From: Symsagittifera roscoffensis
Lineage: Eukaryota; Xenacoelomorpha; Acoela; Convolutidae
Assembly: GCF_963678635.1 (NCBI RefSeq)
Contig: NW_026971609.1
Location: forward strand, 27,852 to 91,851
Length of the DNA stretch: 64,000 nt
Direction: 5' to 3'
Shown: positions 1 through 12,054 of the stretch, piece by piece
Numbering within the stretch: position 1 is the first letter of the stretch
Layout of the letters: each line of letters begins with the position of its first letter
Notes under the pieces: model-generated
The model's input: only the letters and a program-made list of their open reading frames with translations
What the model was told of the DNA's origin: nothing
Databases searched by the model: none
Made by a program: the position numbers and the translations under genes

Positions 1-404
1 TAAAAACGTGGGTATCGAATTGTTTCCATATCTAAATGTGGATGCTGATTATGCAAGGCTCTCTATCCCTCGTGTCCCAGGCATAAGTACAGATTCGATA
101 TCAGTGTACGTTCACCTTCTGCCCGTGGTTTTCCACCAATGTCAACCAGGTCAGAAATCTGTGCTTCAGTTAATGTCGATGCAAAGTAATACTCCGACGA
201 GACTAGTCCATGTTTCGCCACCATCGCCCAATGAAATCTTTGTTTCCAGTGTTCCCATAAGAGTTGTGGTTCCGCCTGATTCGGAGGCCAGAAGGCCACA
301 ATGCCAAGGGCGTTTTTCCCCCCTCCATCCACTGGCTGCGCCATAACAAGGATTGATAAAACGATGGCTGTTAAATACTCAATTGACTGTATTCTAGTTC
401 GCAT
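1..404 (-). pseudogene. Decayed retrotransposon Gag-like fragment
   Basis: A minus-strand frame opens with ATG at 404 and runs about 113 codons to a TAG at 63-65, after which the same frame stays readable to the window edge. It contains W-x-H-W-K-Q-R-F near residue 51 and L-C-L-G-H-E-G just before the stop. In Ty3/gypsy-type Gag proteins a 'W..W..RF' block is followed some 50-60 residues later by an 'LxxCLGxEG' block, so spacing and motifs fit. The first 30 residues are hydrophobic and not Gag-like, so the true start is doubtful. The in-frame stop indicates decay. It could be a short chance frame; the pair of motifs is the only support. Confidence 0.4.
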
Positions 405-2340
405 AAATAAGAGAGTGAACTAGAGGTCATTACATAACAGCTAGACAGTTCTAAGTTGATTGACAGGCAGGTACCAAACTCACACTTAATTATAGTATGA
501 GAAATCTCAGAGATAAGTAAATAAAGAATAGCAACTAAGATGATTGACAACTGAACATATTGTAGCCCCTGACAACGGATCCGTATAACTTTTTTTATAG
601 CCGCGAAGTTTTTCCAAATCATAAAAATTGTATACTACTTCAATCAGCGCAGGGAAAGTTAGAATAATGAAAGGTTAACCATGAGTTTATTGTTCGTTTT
701 TTTTTCAGTATATATCTGGAAGGCTCTATGCCGTCCTTCGGCCGAACTCGCATCCTTTCTTGTTTTCCCACTTAGCAGTTAATCGTGCGGCTAACTGTCG
801 CTTGCTTCGAATTGACGCTTCCGAATTGTTTTAAATTTCGGCCGAGTTATGAGTAAAAGAGCTCTATTAAGATGGATCACTCAACTCTCTAGGATGATTA
901 ATTCTGGTAGCCGAAAAAAAGAGATAAAAATCTAAAACAGACCCGAATACAAAGCTCCTACCCATTTTTCGAATGCTCGGAACAACCTAAACTTAGAGGA
1001 ACACCCGCCAATCTTTTTGTTCTAAGTTTTCCAACAATTGCCCTGAAAGGTCATTCTTGGGTCTGATTAAAAAATTGTTGACCGTGCAGACAGTGATTAA
1101 AAATTTGTTGACCGTGCAGACAGATTTTTAATGAAAAACAGTTTTTGTTTTGTTTTCCGGTGAGCTTTTTTTGCAATCCGCTCTCTCGCCAATGCCATCA
1201 AAAACGGATATATTCTTAACAAAAACTACCCAGAGCACAAAAAAAAAGATTTTTTTTCATAAAGTGGGAACGAAGATTATAAAACACTTTTGAAACTGCC
1301 TATGATCAACACATAAGAAATTTCAAGATGTATAATGAATGGCGCCGTTTGAAAAGTAGCTGCGTTAATATTGAGTAGGGGAAGAATTTACAATGTTTTC
1401 AGTGCAGAGAAAGTATTTTTGTTATATCTAAGCCGCCGTCTGGTACACAACTAAACACCAATACAGACTGGTGATGCAATTCCAAATGCCACGATAGAGA
1501 GAGGAGTGAAACCAAGTTACACCAACTGAGAAAACTTCAAAAGATTGAAATTAGTTTTATTTAAAACTTGCCGCGCCACCATTATGGCACCTACTTTTTA
1601 AATGAAAAAAATGAGTTAAAGCTTCTAAATAGTATGCGACTCAAAATAATCCAACTATTCTGTTTTTGTATGCTCAAAAAATGATTGTGTGCAGAAATTC
1701 GGAAGGTGATATAAAGTCATTTCAATGCCAATCAATTTATGAGCCAGTGGTTTGAAAATGTTTATTTGAAGACGTGATCAATAACCTTTACGTACCATGA
1801 AAGTTTCCGTCAAAATTGCCAGTAAAAAATAAAAGTTTGTTTGACAAAAAGAAATTATCTCAAGCTCAAATATTTCCTCCATTTGTTTGGAAGTCGGACC
1901 CAAAAAGTTTGAGTAGCAAATGCTTCAGCAAAACCAGTCAATTTAGAAGATCAGAGTTTATTAGAAACAAATTTTTTCAAGTTTTTTTTCGTTATTTTTG
2001 ATTGAAAAGATATGGAATCGCGATCCATGTTTAGGCATCTAATTTTAAAAAATGGTTTGTTTTCGTTTGTTTTTTCCGAGTATTGAGAGCTTTACCAACA
2101 TCGGATCAAAAGCGGTTTTTTATTTTAAAAAATCATTTGAAAAAAATGTATCACTTTTTAAATATTTGGAAAATCAACTCATCTTTTTTTTCATCTGCAA
2201 AAATTAATTGATTTACTGTTGATGCATGTGAAATATGCAAAAACTAACATGAAAAAAAACTTGCTGATTGTTCTTCTGTGGTTTGCAGGAACCATGTTAA
2301 AGTTAAATTAAGTTAATTTAAGACAATTTCACAAGCGAAA
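405..2340. other. No gene seen; AT-rich spacer
   Basis: No coding-like frame is visible on either strand. The short frame at 1816-2001 begins with TTG, is Lys/Phe rich and looks like chance. The only structure noted is a two-unit tandem repeat near 1065. Confidence 0.5.
1065..1123. repeat. 30-bp direct repeat, two units
   Basis: The unit GATTAAAAAATTGTTGACCG followed by TGCAGACA is present at 1065 and again at 1095 with one base changed. Two adjacent copies, nothing else around them. Confidence 0.85.
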
Positions 2341-2555
2341 GGGCCTACATACGAGCTGTTCAGCTCTGCGCGGATAACCGCTGTTGGACCCTTGTTAAGA
2401 TCTGCGAGCAAGGTATTTTGGTTATTTTTCCGGGCTGGGGGTGATGAATCATCCTCAAGCAACCAACACAGATCAAGATGGGCCTCGAACATACGACCTT
2501 TTTGATTGAGAGGCGGAGAGTGATCACTTTATCACCGCTCCCAAAAGACCGTTTT
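2341..2555 (-). mobile_element. tRNA-derived SINE
   Basis: Read on the minus strand, the element starts with a tRNA-like head (about 2555 to 2480) that carries GTTCGAGGCC at 2490-2481, a good Pol III B box, preceded by a GC-rich D/anticodon-like part. A unique body follows that runs to about 2341. The body (GGTTGCTTGAGG, AACAGCGGTTATCCGC, CTCGTATGTAGGCCC) recurs without the head at 56940-57100, which shows it is a dispersed repeat and not a tRNA gene. No A-tail or target-site duplication was resolved by eye. Confidence 0.65.
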
Positions 2556-3275
2556 ACAACCTCTAAAAACGAATTTAGATTGTAAAGATGTATCATGGAA
2601 GCTATCTGTTCTAGTTTCTCGAAAAGCACAAGAATGTTCAGATTACATTTAGGTTGTAAGTTCATATTTGGACCCCAAAGCTAAAAACATCAGTGTAAAC
2701 TCATCTAGCACTGTATGTTTCTAAAATAGTAATACTTGGGATGTAGGTATTTGAAACTGTCATTTTCAAGTTTTTGCTTAGTGGGTGGAATTTCGGAAAT
2801 TGAAACGTAAAATTGCACAAAATTGCCCAAAATCTAATTTGAAAACCACAGCTACTAAATTTTGTTTGAATAAATTCAATATTCATCTATCATTGGCCAG
2901 ATTTTCATAAAAAATCTAAAATTAGAATTTTCGATATAATTATAAAAAATTGACTGAAGTGGGAACAATTGTGTTGACTTCTTCTCAGAAATCTCAGAAT
3001 TTTGAAGTTATCAGTTTTAAATTTTTAGTTCACTTGATCGTTTTTTTAACATAGCTTGGCATTTAGTGAGCAATTTTTAACAAGGATATGCATTTTTGAA
3101 AACACCATAAAAATGACTCGGTTCATTATTACCCCAACTGCTAATAGTTTGCAAAACCGGCCGAATTTGATCGTAAGATAACATTTTTTTAAAAAATCGA
3201 AGCAAGAGTAATTGTTTTTTATTAATTTTCTATCACGCTGTCCAACCCTTGATTTCTCAGTACTGGTCGTACAAT

Positions 3276-3440
3276 GAGGACAACTAGCAGAAAAATCACA
3301 GCTGGCAAATTAGTTCAATAAAACCGTCAAAACTTATACCAAAAACTTAAGTCGTTTTGAGGACAACTAGCAGAAAAATCACAGCTGGCAAATTAGGTCA
3401 AAAAACTGTCAAAACCTATACTAAAACATTAGGTCTTTTT
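3276..3440. repeat. 83-bp tandem duplication
   Basis: GAGGACAACTAGCAGAAAAA begins at 3276 and again at 3359. The two 83-bp units differ by a handful of substitutions, so the duplication is moderately old. Confidence 0.85.
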
Positions 3441-4260
3441 CTAAGCTAAATATTCATTTTTCATTAACATGTCCCCGAATACGTCGGAAGAAACATCAAT
3501 CAAAAAATCAAAAGAAATTTTTACTAGATTTGATTGAAGAAAAAGTAACGTTGTTTCATTGAAAATCATAGAACTTCGAACTTATTATGTTTCATTTTTT
3601 AAATTAATTGGAGCAGTTAGGTAAAAACTATTGAAAATATGCTTGATTTCCTCAAAATATATATTTTAAAACGTTTTCAATTGACGCTTTGATGAAAAAA
3701 TTTTTGATTTTTCATTGGATATTATTAATAAAAATTTCAAATAATATGCACAATAATAAAAAAGTCAAAAAACATTGAATTGCTCACTCCTTGCCTCATT
3801 GAATAATTGGTGTAAATAGAAAAATTTTGATCATGCTTGCCTAACAGAAAACAAATTTTTTCGAACTTAATACAAGAGCAAATTTTTGTTTTGATTTCCT
3901 AGAACATCATGCCCTCTACAATTTTTGATTAGCTTGAATTTGGGTTGGATCAAAACATATGACTTGAATAACTGCCCGCCTTTGACTTCATTCCAGCACG
4001 CGTTATCATTCTCCCAGTCCTGCATTGATTAACTGATGAAAACTGGTTTAAAAATCAAAGCTGGTAAAACGATTCGTTCAATTGATCAAAATTTGTTTTA
4101 ATAACATGAGTCACATTTCAGCAAACCATTACGTTTTTTATGCCTATGTTCTTTTAAAGTTTGATTTTTGTTAACTGTCTCAATAATATTTCTTCACCAG
4201 TTTAATAAATCTAGAATAGAATTTTCATAGCTGAAAGCAGAAATCGGATTGATGTTGAAA

Positions 4261-4712
4261 TCAGAAATCAGCTAAAGAAGAATGATTTCCATATTTTATG
4301 TAGTTGTCGTTACAGCTATTGTTCCAGGTCCAAATTAACAGTGATTCTGCTCTCTCACTATCAGAAGTTGACTTAAGCAGACGCTTTTCAATGTCGTCTA
4401 TGGATCTTGGGTCCATTTCATGGTTTCGATGTAGTATCCATGCAGATTCAGTCGAACCCAAGAAAAAATTGCCAATAGTAGTTTCGTAACAGGAATAAAG
4501 AACAATATAATCATTTTGTTTGAAATCAGTTATAATAATATGAACAATTGGGTCATCGAATGGGTTCACGCTGTTAACAAATCCAAAGTCAAACTCGTTT
4601 ATGATAGTTTTGTTGTTAATAGGTTCAGAGAGTGTTATTTTTGCTATCTGTGTTGTCTGCTCTGAGTAAAAAGATAGACCTCGAATATTGACGCTCATTG
4701 TTTTTGATGATA
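4261..4712 (-). CDS. Secreted lipocalin (ApoD-like), exon 2
   Basis: This is the terminal coding exon of a lipocalin, an eight-strand barrel that carries small hydrophobic ligands outside the cell. The acceptor is CTTTTCAG, with the first exon base at 4712. The exon enters with two bases of a split codon, which matches the one base left over at the exon 1 donor, so splicing keeps frame. Joined to exon 1, the product is 215 residues with a stop at 4261-4263, normal for the family. Lipocalin signatures in order: T-D-F at residues 127-129 followed by Y-I-V-L-Y-S-C (motif 2 region, C140), W-I-L-H-R at 157-161 (motif 3 Arg), then a helix and C199, which can pair with an upstream Cys. ATTAAA on the minus strand at 4206-4201, 55 bases past the stop, is a possible poly(A) signal. 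The ligand cannot be told. Confidence 0.8.
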
Positions 4713-5163
4713 CTGAAAAGTCAAAAGTTAGTAATGAAAATTCACTATTAATTTAATAGACTATTTCATATAAAAAATAAGTCAGATATTTTTTCTTTTA
4801 TTCCAGAAACATGACAGAGAACAAAAATGTTTTTTTTTTTCTTCTTTCTTTTTTGAAAAAAAAATTTGTTTTCCCCAAGAAATTTTCGAAATTTAGAATT
4901 CTTCACTCTGAAGATACCACTCCATGCGCACGGCATTGCCAACATAATTCATCTACAATTGTGTTTTCTAAACTTTTAGTTAATTGAAATTTGCCTATTC
5001 GGTCAATTTAAAATTATTAACCTGTGATATGTTGCAGCTTGTAACGCATACGCGGCAAATAAATCCGAAGCAATTTAAATCAAATTAATGTAAGCTTATT
5101 AATTCAAATACTGTGTTGGTAGAAGTAAATACGTCTTTTTGTCATATGCGAGGAGATTTTTAT

Positions 5164-5690
5164 TGTTCCGACTTTCGATACGAAAGTAACGGAATATTTG
5201 TGCTCGGGGTGGGTATTTTTTTCTTCAGACCAATTCCGACTTTTTAACTAGCTATTTTTGACGGAATTTTTTTTATCATTCGAAAGGTATTGTTGTCATG
5301 AGCTCAAATTTGAAAAGATATTTCACCTGTGATTTTTTTACGTAAAGTTGTGAGAGTTTAAAGATTGCCTTTTTGGCCAATTTGGGACAATTAACGCGCG
5401 ATATTTTTCGCGCTATTAACGAGTAAGCGGAGTGTTAATACGTCTTAGAAATCGTTCCAAATTGGTTGAAAGAAGCTTATTTGCCATAATTGATTTGCTA
5501 TAGGAGCAAAATCTATCCTTTTATACTTTATATGGCATGTGGGGGGATTATTTTCATTAAAAAGTTTCAAATTTTAGAAAAAAAAACTCATTTTGTTTCA
5601 TACATTTAATTTTTTAATGTTATTACTGCTCCATAAACTTTAAAAGGCAGTCGGAACAATCAGGGCTTCGCCCTGATACGAGCACTCTTG
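5164..5690 (+). mobile_element. Hairpin-ended repeat, copy A (Helentron/HINE-like)
   Basis: It begins with TGTTCCGACT and carries the inverse, AGTCGGAACA, at 5649-5658. A 19-base perfect hairpin, ATCAGGGCTTCGCCCTGAT, follows at 5659-5677, with an end near ACGAGCACTCTTG. No coding potential. Four copies in the window share this layout: subterminal inverted repeats with a short hairpin outside only one of them. That arrangement is known from Helentron-associated non-autonomous elements (HINE/DINE-1), but the class is an inference. A degenerate second 3' end (TCAAGGTTTTGCCCTGAT) lies at 5760-5777. Confidence 0.7.
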
Positions 5691-6247
5691 TTTTTGTTTA
5701 TAAACTTATTGGTTTTCCTACCAACACCTATTCCAGACTTTTTACAAGACAGTCAAACAATCAAGGTTTTGCCCTGATTTGTAAAACTTTGAGCAAGAAC
5801 GACCTTGAATTGACGACAGTTTACGAGCAGTCGGAGAAAAAAGTATGAAAATGTTTAATCTCGATTTATATTTTTTAAAATTACCAGAGCACAGCTTGAG
5901 AGAGAAGTAAAAGAGGAAAGTTTTAGTTTTTTGTTCGCGAAGTTATGAGGCTTCAAGAACGTATAATAAACTTTTGAGTCAGTTCGTTTCACTCATACTA
6001 AAAAGAGTAGCACTGAATATTCTATGCAAATTTTAATTCCCAAGATGATTTCTAGGACCAAAAAGCCCAAAAAAATTTGGATGAAAAAACCTTTCGGCTA
6101 TCAAAAAAAATTATGAAAAAAATGCAGATTGGTTAAAATTAAAAAATGAAACCGAAAGAAAATGCTGTAATTGAATTTTCAAAATAAATGTAGTATAAAG
6201 CTAAATTTGCAGTCAGTACAAGTCAGTACATGGTCCTAATAAAAAGA

Positions 6248-6325
6248 AGACCAGTCGACACTGATTTTTAGTCGACACAAGACCAGTCGACACAAGACCA
6301 GTCGACGCAAGACCAGTCGACACTG
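6248..6325. repeat. 15-bp GTCGAC minisatellite
   Basis: Unit GACCAGTCGACACAA with variants at 6281, 6296 and 6311, preceded by a spaced copy at 6248. Each unit holds the palindrome GTCGAC. It lies just upstream of hairpin-repeat copy B. Confidence 0.85.
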
Positions 6326-6506
6326 GTTGTTATACTGATTTTAAAAACAAAACCCTTATTTAAATAGGATCTCATACTAGATTTTTTTATTCTTTAACAA
6401 TCACCTGCAGAACAAAAAAAGAAACGCCATCAGAAGAACAATTTATCTGTGTAACAGATGCTGTGAAAGTTTTAATGCAAAATATTGTGAACCGGTGCTC
6501 TAATGA

Positions 6507-7009
6507 AACAAGACTGCTCGTACCAGGGCGAAGCAAGACTGCTCGTACTTTAAAGGTTTCTGGAGCAGTAAAAACATTGAAAAAAATTAAATGTAATAAA
6601 AAAATTTCTCTTAAATTTGAAAATTTTTTAAATGAAAATCATCCCCTCAGACGCCATATAAAGTACAAAAGATTAGGTTTCGCTCCTTGTAACAAATCAA
6701 TTTTGGCAAATAAGCTTCTTTCAATCAATTTGGAACGATTTTTAACACGGTTTAAATCTCCGCTTACGCATTAAGAGCGCGAAATATATCGCGCGTTAAT
6801 TGTCCCTAATTTAACCCCCGTAAGTTTACGAAAAACGATCACAGGTGAAATATCTTTTCAAATTTGAGCTCAAGACAACAAAACTTTTCGAATGATATTT
6901 TTTAAAGTTCCGTCAGAAATGGCTAGTTAACAAGTCGAAATTTGTCTGAAGAAAAAAAACCAACCGGAGCACAAATATTCCGTTATTTTCGTATCGAAAG
7001 TCGGAACAA
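6507..7009 (-). mobile_element. Hairpin-ended repeat, copy B
   Basis: Minus-oriented copy of the TGTTCCGACT repeat; its 5' terminus is the AGTCGGAACA at about 6999-7008. The hairpin end is disturbed: CAAGACTGCTCGTAC occurs twice (about 6508 and 6532), so the terminal hairpin is partly replaced by a short duplication. It faces copy A across 0.8 kb. Confidence 0.7.
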
Positions 7010-8036
7010 TAAATGTTTTTCATTTGCTTGACATTTTTGATTTGGACCTTGAACTATCCTCAACTTGATTCAGACTTCAAGAAAATAATGCACAAACAAA
7101 TGTCGCTAGTTTTTGAAACAAAAAACAGCGAACAAACCACAAATCATGTGATAATTTCGTATCTAGTCATCTTAAAACCATACAAAATAGAACATTTTTT
7201 TAAATCGTCTGAAACTAGCGACAACACATAATAAGATGAACAAATTGAAATAATTTCCCTCAGCAGCGTCTTTGAGCAGTTTATGCGAAATGGATTGAGA
7301 CAACAGACGAGACACAAGTGAACTAACTAAAATATGTCAATTATAGCGAAGGTCGATCAAAGACAAATTAACTGATGCATGAAATTGAGCCAAATGAAGG
7401 CAATTTAAAAATTTGCTAGTTGACTCCAGTCATCTATAACTTGTTACGATTTTTCAAAAAATTTCGTTCTAATTTTGTTGTTCGATTTTGTGGACTCAAA
7501 CGAGGACAAACCAAACTGTCCCGACATCAAATTTTATCGAACAGACTTGACATTAGGTTTTTTCAGTTTGGGTTATTGATTTATTTAGCCGACAGACAAA
7601 CTCAGTTACTACATTAGTAAAAATTAGAAGTAATTTTTTCTGTATTTTGTGGAAAACTTGAATCAACTTGAAAAAATGATGTGTCACCCAAAAAATTTAA
7701 AACGATCTTTTCAAATGGCTCAAAGCGGAAATACGTTGATCTCCACCACCCAGAAGCAAAGTAGACTAGAGACAAGCTGAAGCTGGAAGTAATTATTTGA
7801 TAATTTCGAAGAATACATACTGATGCCAAAAAACGGGCAAAATAATAAATCGAAACAAGCAAAAATTGCACAATTCACAAATTGATGACTTATTTTTAAC
7901 TAAAAAAGAGGTCAAAAGATTGTCACTTTGAAAATTACTAAAATAATAAATTCCCAAAACTGACAAAGCGGGAATAAGTGCAAAAGTTGAGAGAAGTGCC
8001 ATTATGATAACATATTTTTGTCGCCTCAGATTTGGG

Positions 8037-8940
8037 AGTAGTTTTCGAGAACTAAATTGAAAAACTTAGAAAATTTTGACTTCTCGACGGCCATAACTTT
8101 TAAGGTAATAACAATTTGGCATAGTTTCTAATGCAGGGGAGTTTGGCATGACTCGTTCTCTCTATTGAACTAATAATCGCAGATTTGGGAGGTTAGTTCT
8201 CGAGAAAAGAAAGAAAATTTAAAAAACGGTTAAAAAATTATAATTTTGTCTTTTTCTAAGATCCTAAATTTTGATAGAGAGATTTAAGCAGAGTCGATTT
8301 TTTTTGTTAAAGAGATTTATGCTAACATCCTAAATTTTTGGTTCAGAGATAAGCAGGGAAGCTTCCCACGCCCCTTTTTTTTCAATTAGAACCAAAAATT
8401 CAGATTTTGGCGGGTAGTTTTTGAGAAAAGTCAAAAAGTTTCAAAAACCGGTCAAAAATTTTAAAAAAGGAATTTTCCGAGGACGATTACTTTTCATGTC
8501 AACAAATTGGGTAGAGCTTTTTATGCACGTAGGCTTCACCTAACTTGTTATTTACATCGATCCCATGAACTCAAGTTTGAAAAAGTAGTTTCAGATAAAA
8601 GTCAAAAACCTCAAAAAGAAAACAGTCCAAAAATCAGTTTTCACTTTTCTGAGGGCCATTAATTATTGTATTACGATTTTGGGAGTAGTTTTTTAAGCAA
8701 GAGAGCTTCAAATCCTGCTCCATTCATTGAACCCAAGATCTTCAGACTTGCGTACGTAGTTTTTGAGAAAAAAAATTTCAAAAAACGGTTTAAATCGAAA
8801 GTTTGTTTTTTCCGAGTGCCATAATATTTGGGATTCAAAAAATTTGGGTATAATCGCTATTGCAGAGGCGTTTCTCGCAATACGTTCTCTCTATTGAATA
8901 TAAAATTTGGCAGGATAGCTTTTGAGAAAATGTAAAAAAA
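8037..8940. repeat. Diverged ~171-bp satellite, five to six units
   Basis: Units start at about 8038, 8193, 8414, 8585, 8756 and 8914 (partial). The steps are 155, 221, 171, 171 and 158. Each opens with GTAGTTTTTGAGAAAA, continues with TCAAAAA-rich sequence, then CCGAGGGCCATAA, an ATTTGGG block, AGGCTTC and TCGTTCTCTCTATTGAA. The units are strongly diverged, so the array is old. It lies inside the lipocalin intron. Confidence 0.65.
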
Positions 8941-9798
8941 AATATGGGGCAAAAATTCCACCCCACACCTTTTTTCGAAGTCTGTAGAAAGTTGAGTAAA
9001 AATTACAAGGGAAGTATGCAGGCATACAGGGGAACGGGAGGATACTTCAAAAAAAAACTCGAATACATATATTTACTTATAGCCTGTTTTATCAAACAGG
9101 AACTAGATAATTTAGAAACTAAACCGACAGAGCTTAAGTCGGCAACCATGAAGCCGAAAAATCATCAGCAGAACCCGGTAGTTAAACTGGAATTTTTGTG
9201 AAATTTGGCTTGTCAGCATTATTGATTTAACTGATTTCATTGAACTCATTGCTAACTAGAAAAAATCTTTATTCCGATTTGATAACGCTTGCTAATCGCA
9301 TGCGTAAACAATATCATGTACAAAAATTCTTTTGCACCATATTTATGAGTACTGTTTTGCTTTGCTTCATTCAGAAGAAAATTAAGACGAAAGTAATTTG
9401 AACCAAAATGACAGAAAAACTTAATTCGATGTTTAATTTTTGAGTTTTGCACTTTTTGTAGCTAATTGAAAATGTTCACCTTTTTAAATAAAAATTTGTC
9501 TCTGCAAACGTTCACCCATTTGCTATTTTTTGCACCCGAACATTTTTTTTCAGTGTTATGATTGACTTTACGAGGTTTTTAATCACGAAATTGGTTGTGT
9601 TTTATTGCGTATAAGAGTCAAATGCGAGTTTTCATGGAGATTGGACTACCTGGACAAAAACTAGAAACACTGAAAAGGGGGAAAGGGGTAAAAAATCCCA
9701 ATAGTTATTTGACTGAACAACTTTTTTAATTAGAAGATACCTTTTTTAGAAACACCAACATCGAGCAACATCCAACTAACCAGCAACATCGAACTCAC

Positions 9799-9994
9799 CT
9801 TTTTTGAATTCCAAAGAGTTGCAAGTTTGCGGGTTTTCTGGGGAGTAAAGCGTCCTTTTTGATTCAAACCAGGTTCCTTCTAATTCACTTATAGTCACCC
9901 CTATGCTGGATAGTACTTCAGGGCATCGTATGTCGTAACAAAAACAAATTCCATCGAAAATTGAAAAAATTAATGTTATGAGAAACAAAATCAT
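9799..9994 (-). CDS. Secreted lipocalin (ApoD-like), exon 1
   Basis: First coding exon of the lipocalin whose second exon lies at 4712-4261. I take the ATG at 9994; a TTG 12 bases upstream is in frame but is not a eukaryotic start. Residues 1-19 are a hydrophobic signal peptide, followed by C24-P and a leader into L-E-G-T-W-F-E at about residues 38-44. This contains the G-x-W of lipocalin structurally conserved region 1, so the protein is secreted. C58 is the usual second Cys. The exon ends at 9799 with donor GTGAGT at 9798-9793, phase 1, compatible with exon 2. The intron is 5,086 bp and is full of repeats. Both halves are intact, so the gene may be functional. Confidence 0.75.
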
Positions 9995-11540
9995 TTTTGA
10001 GGTCAAATCCTAGTTTGTACCGCGATAGGAAAACAAATAAACTTCACTTTTTATTCAAATATTACAATTCATTACAAATTGTTACAAGTTTGCGTTGCAA
10101 AACCAATAAAACGTAAACTTTGCCTGATACTTTACTAAAACAGATGAATCTTAATAGTTTTTAGAAGTTTGGTTTAAAGGACCAATCAACTGATGGTTTG
10201 TAAGATATACATTATAGGTTAAAGAATTTTATCAATTTTCATCGCGGTTTCGCAACTTGATGCGTAGTAGTTGATATATAGGGAAAACCAAAAGTTTCAG
10301 AGTGGGTTTGAAACGTGTCACGTGACATTCACGTCGAACTGTCGCAATATGAGTTAGGCGAGATAAGTGATCGCTATAACTTTTATAGCCAATGAATTTG
10401 ACTAGAAAAAATTCTTCATTGGAAAGATGCGTTAAGTTGCTCATAGTAAAGAAAATTCACGCTACTTGTTTCGAATTTCGGAATAGAGCTAAAAACTGCG
10501 CTGGCCTTTCATCTTTTCAGACAATCTGTTGATCTCTCTAGCTGTACACTGTTCAATTAAATTATCCGCGCAAAACGAAATTGTCCGTTTCACTCTTTCA
10601 ATAAAAAATACGGATTTCGAGTAGCAATGAAAATGTTTAAATTGATTTTTCTTTCTTTTTTATACTCATTTCATACTTGTTATTTTCAGATTTTTGACCA
10701 TCAAACAATAGAGAAAACTGGAAATAAAAATAGGAGGTCTGTTTTTCTTTTTACTTTTTTATGTTGATGTTTGGCCTGAAACGAAACTCTGAGTATAACT
10801 AATAAGTAGTTTTTTTTTGCACGAAAAATGTTCTAACTTGTCTTTTCAATTCTTTGTATTTTAACTTACATAATTGCGCATATAGCCTTGATAATGAAAA
10901 TTGACATTTGAAAAATATTGCATATTTTTATTTCATACCGCGGTAGCCCTTAAGTTTGCAAAACTCAAAAGGGGTTCCTTTCATCTCAATAGTGTGTGTA
11001 AAAAAATTCTGCTCCTGTCACTATTGCTCTCTGACCATTAAGAAATTTTGCTCAATCTTTAAAACAAAAAAATAGTTATATTCAAAATATTTTATTGACA
11101 CTTTGATGAATTTCATTAACTTGCAAAAATGCTTTTAGTCTGTTCTAAATTAATTTATGTACCTAAATGGGCTATCTTAAGAAAATCATAAAATATTTTT
11201 TCTGCAGAATCAAGTTTCAGTCTCAAGTTTGTGAGTGCGTTCTAATTAACCGAAAAATGTTGTGGACGTAATAATAGGGAGTGAAGACGGAGAAAAACAT
11301 TGAAAAAGACAAAACTGATAAGTTTTGAACTATATCCGATAACTTTAAGCATTTGGCACGAAATGAACTAGAACAATTGCAGTCAACTGCGAAGCAGTTT
11401 TAGAGGGTTTTTTTGATTATTTTGATTTTGGTGCGATCCACAATCAAGAGTTGATATGGAACTAATTTTTATATAACATCAAGTTTTATCCAATAAAATA
11501 CACCTTGTGTATTTCCTTGTTGTGATTTGCAAGTAAATCA
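9995..11540. other. Lipocalin upstream region and AT-rich spacer
   Basis: The 5' flank of the minus-strand lipocalin gene. On the minus strand a TATAAAAG lies near 10385-10378 and a TATATATC near 10282-10275, with a GATAAG on the plus strand near 10359. Any of these could belong to its promoter, but the transcription start is not evident. The 70-codon frame at 10232-10444 overlaps these signals and is not recognisable. Beyond 10.6 kb nothing is seen. Confidence 0.35.
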
Positions 11541-11543
11541 CAA

Positions 11544-12054
11544 CAAGGATGCTCGTATCAGGGCGAAGCCCTGAAAGTTACGACTGCCTTTTAACGTTTA
11601 TGGAGCAGTAGTTACATAGAAAAAAAGAAAAACTTTTATAAAATTTGAAAATTGTTCTATGAAAATCATCACCCCACACGCCATATAAAGTACAAAACAA
11701 TAGATTTCGCTTCTTGTAACAAATCAATAATGGCAAATAAGCTTCTTTCAACCCAATTTGGAACGCTTTCTAAGGCGGATTAAATCTCCGCTTACGCGTT
11801 AACAGCTCGAATTGTATCGCGCGTTAATTGTCCCAAATTGGCCAAAATGGCAATTGTAAACCCTCATAACTTTACGAATAATAATCATAGGTGAAATATT
11901 CTTTCAATTTAAAGCTCAGGACAACTATAGCTTTCGAATGATATAAAAAAATTCCGTCAAAAATTGCTAGTTAAAAAGTCGAAATTTGTCTGGAGAAAAA
12001 AAACCCAACACGAGCACAAATATTCCGTTACTTTTGTATCGAAAGTCGGAACAG
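11544..12054 (-). mobile_element. Hairpin-ended repeat, copy C
   Basis: Minus-oriented copy. The hairpin end (ATCAGGGCGAAGCCCTGA at about 11558-11575) is intact and the other terminus, AGTCGGAACA, is at 12044-12053. It keeps the internal blocks CGCGCGTTAATTGTCCCAAA and TCCGCTTACGCGTTAA seen in the other copies. Confidence 0.7.

Larger units (their letters stand above)
4713..9798 (-). other. Repeat-filled intron of the lipocalin gene
   Basis: The interval between the matched donor and acceptor of the lipocalin gene. It holds two inverted copies of the TGTTCCGACT repeat (5164-5690 and 6507-7009), a GTCGAC minisatellite (6248-6325), a diverged ~171-bp satellite (8037-8940) and AT-rich filler. 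No exon-like frame with lipocalin features was found inside, and the phases of the flanking exons need no further exon. Confidence 0.65.

Noticed and set aside
8-346. Plus-strand frame of 112 codons
   Set aside because: It is the mirror of the minus-strand Gag-like frame, which carries the recognisable motifs.
2481-2555. Functional tRNA gene
   Set aside because: Only the B box is good, the cloverleaf cannot be closed by eye, and the attached body is a dispersed repeat.
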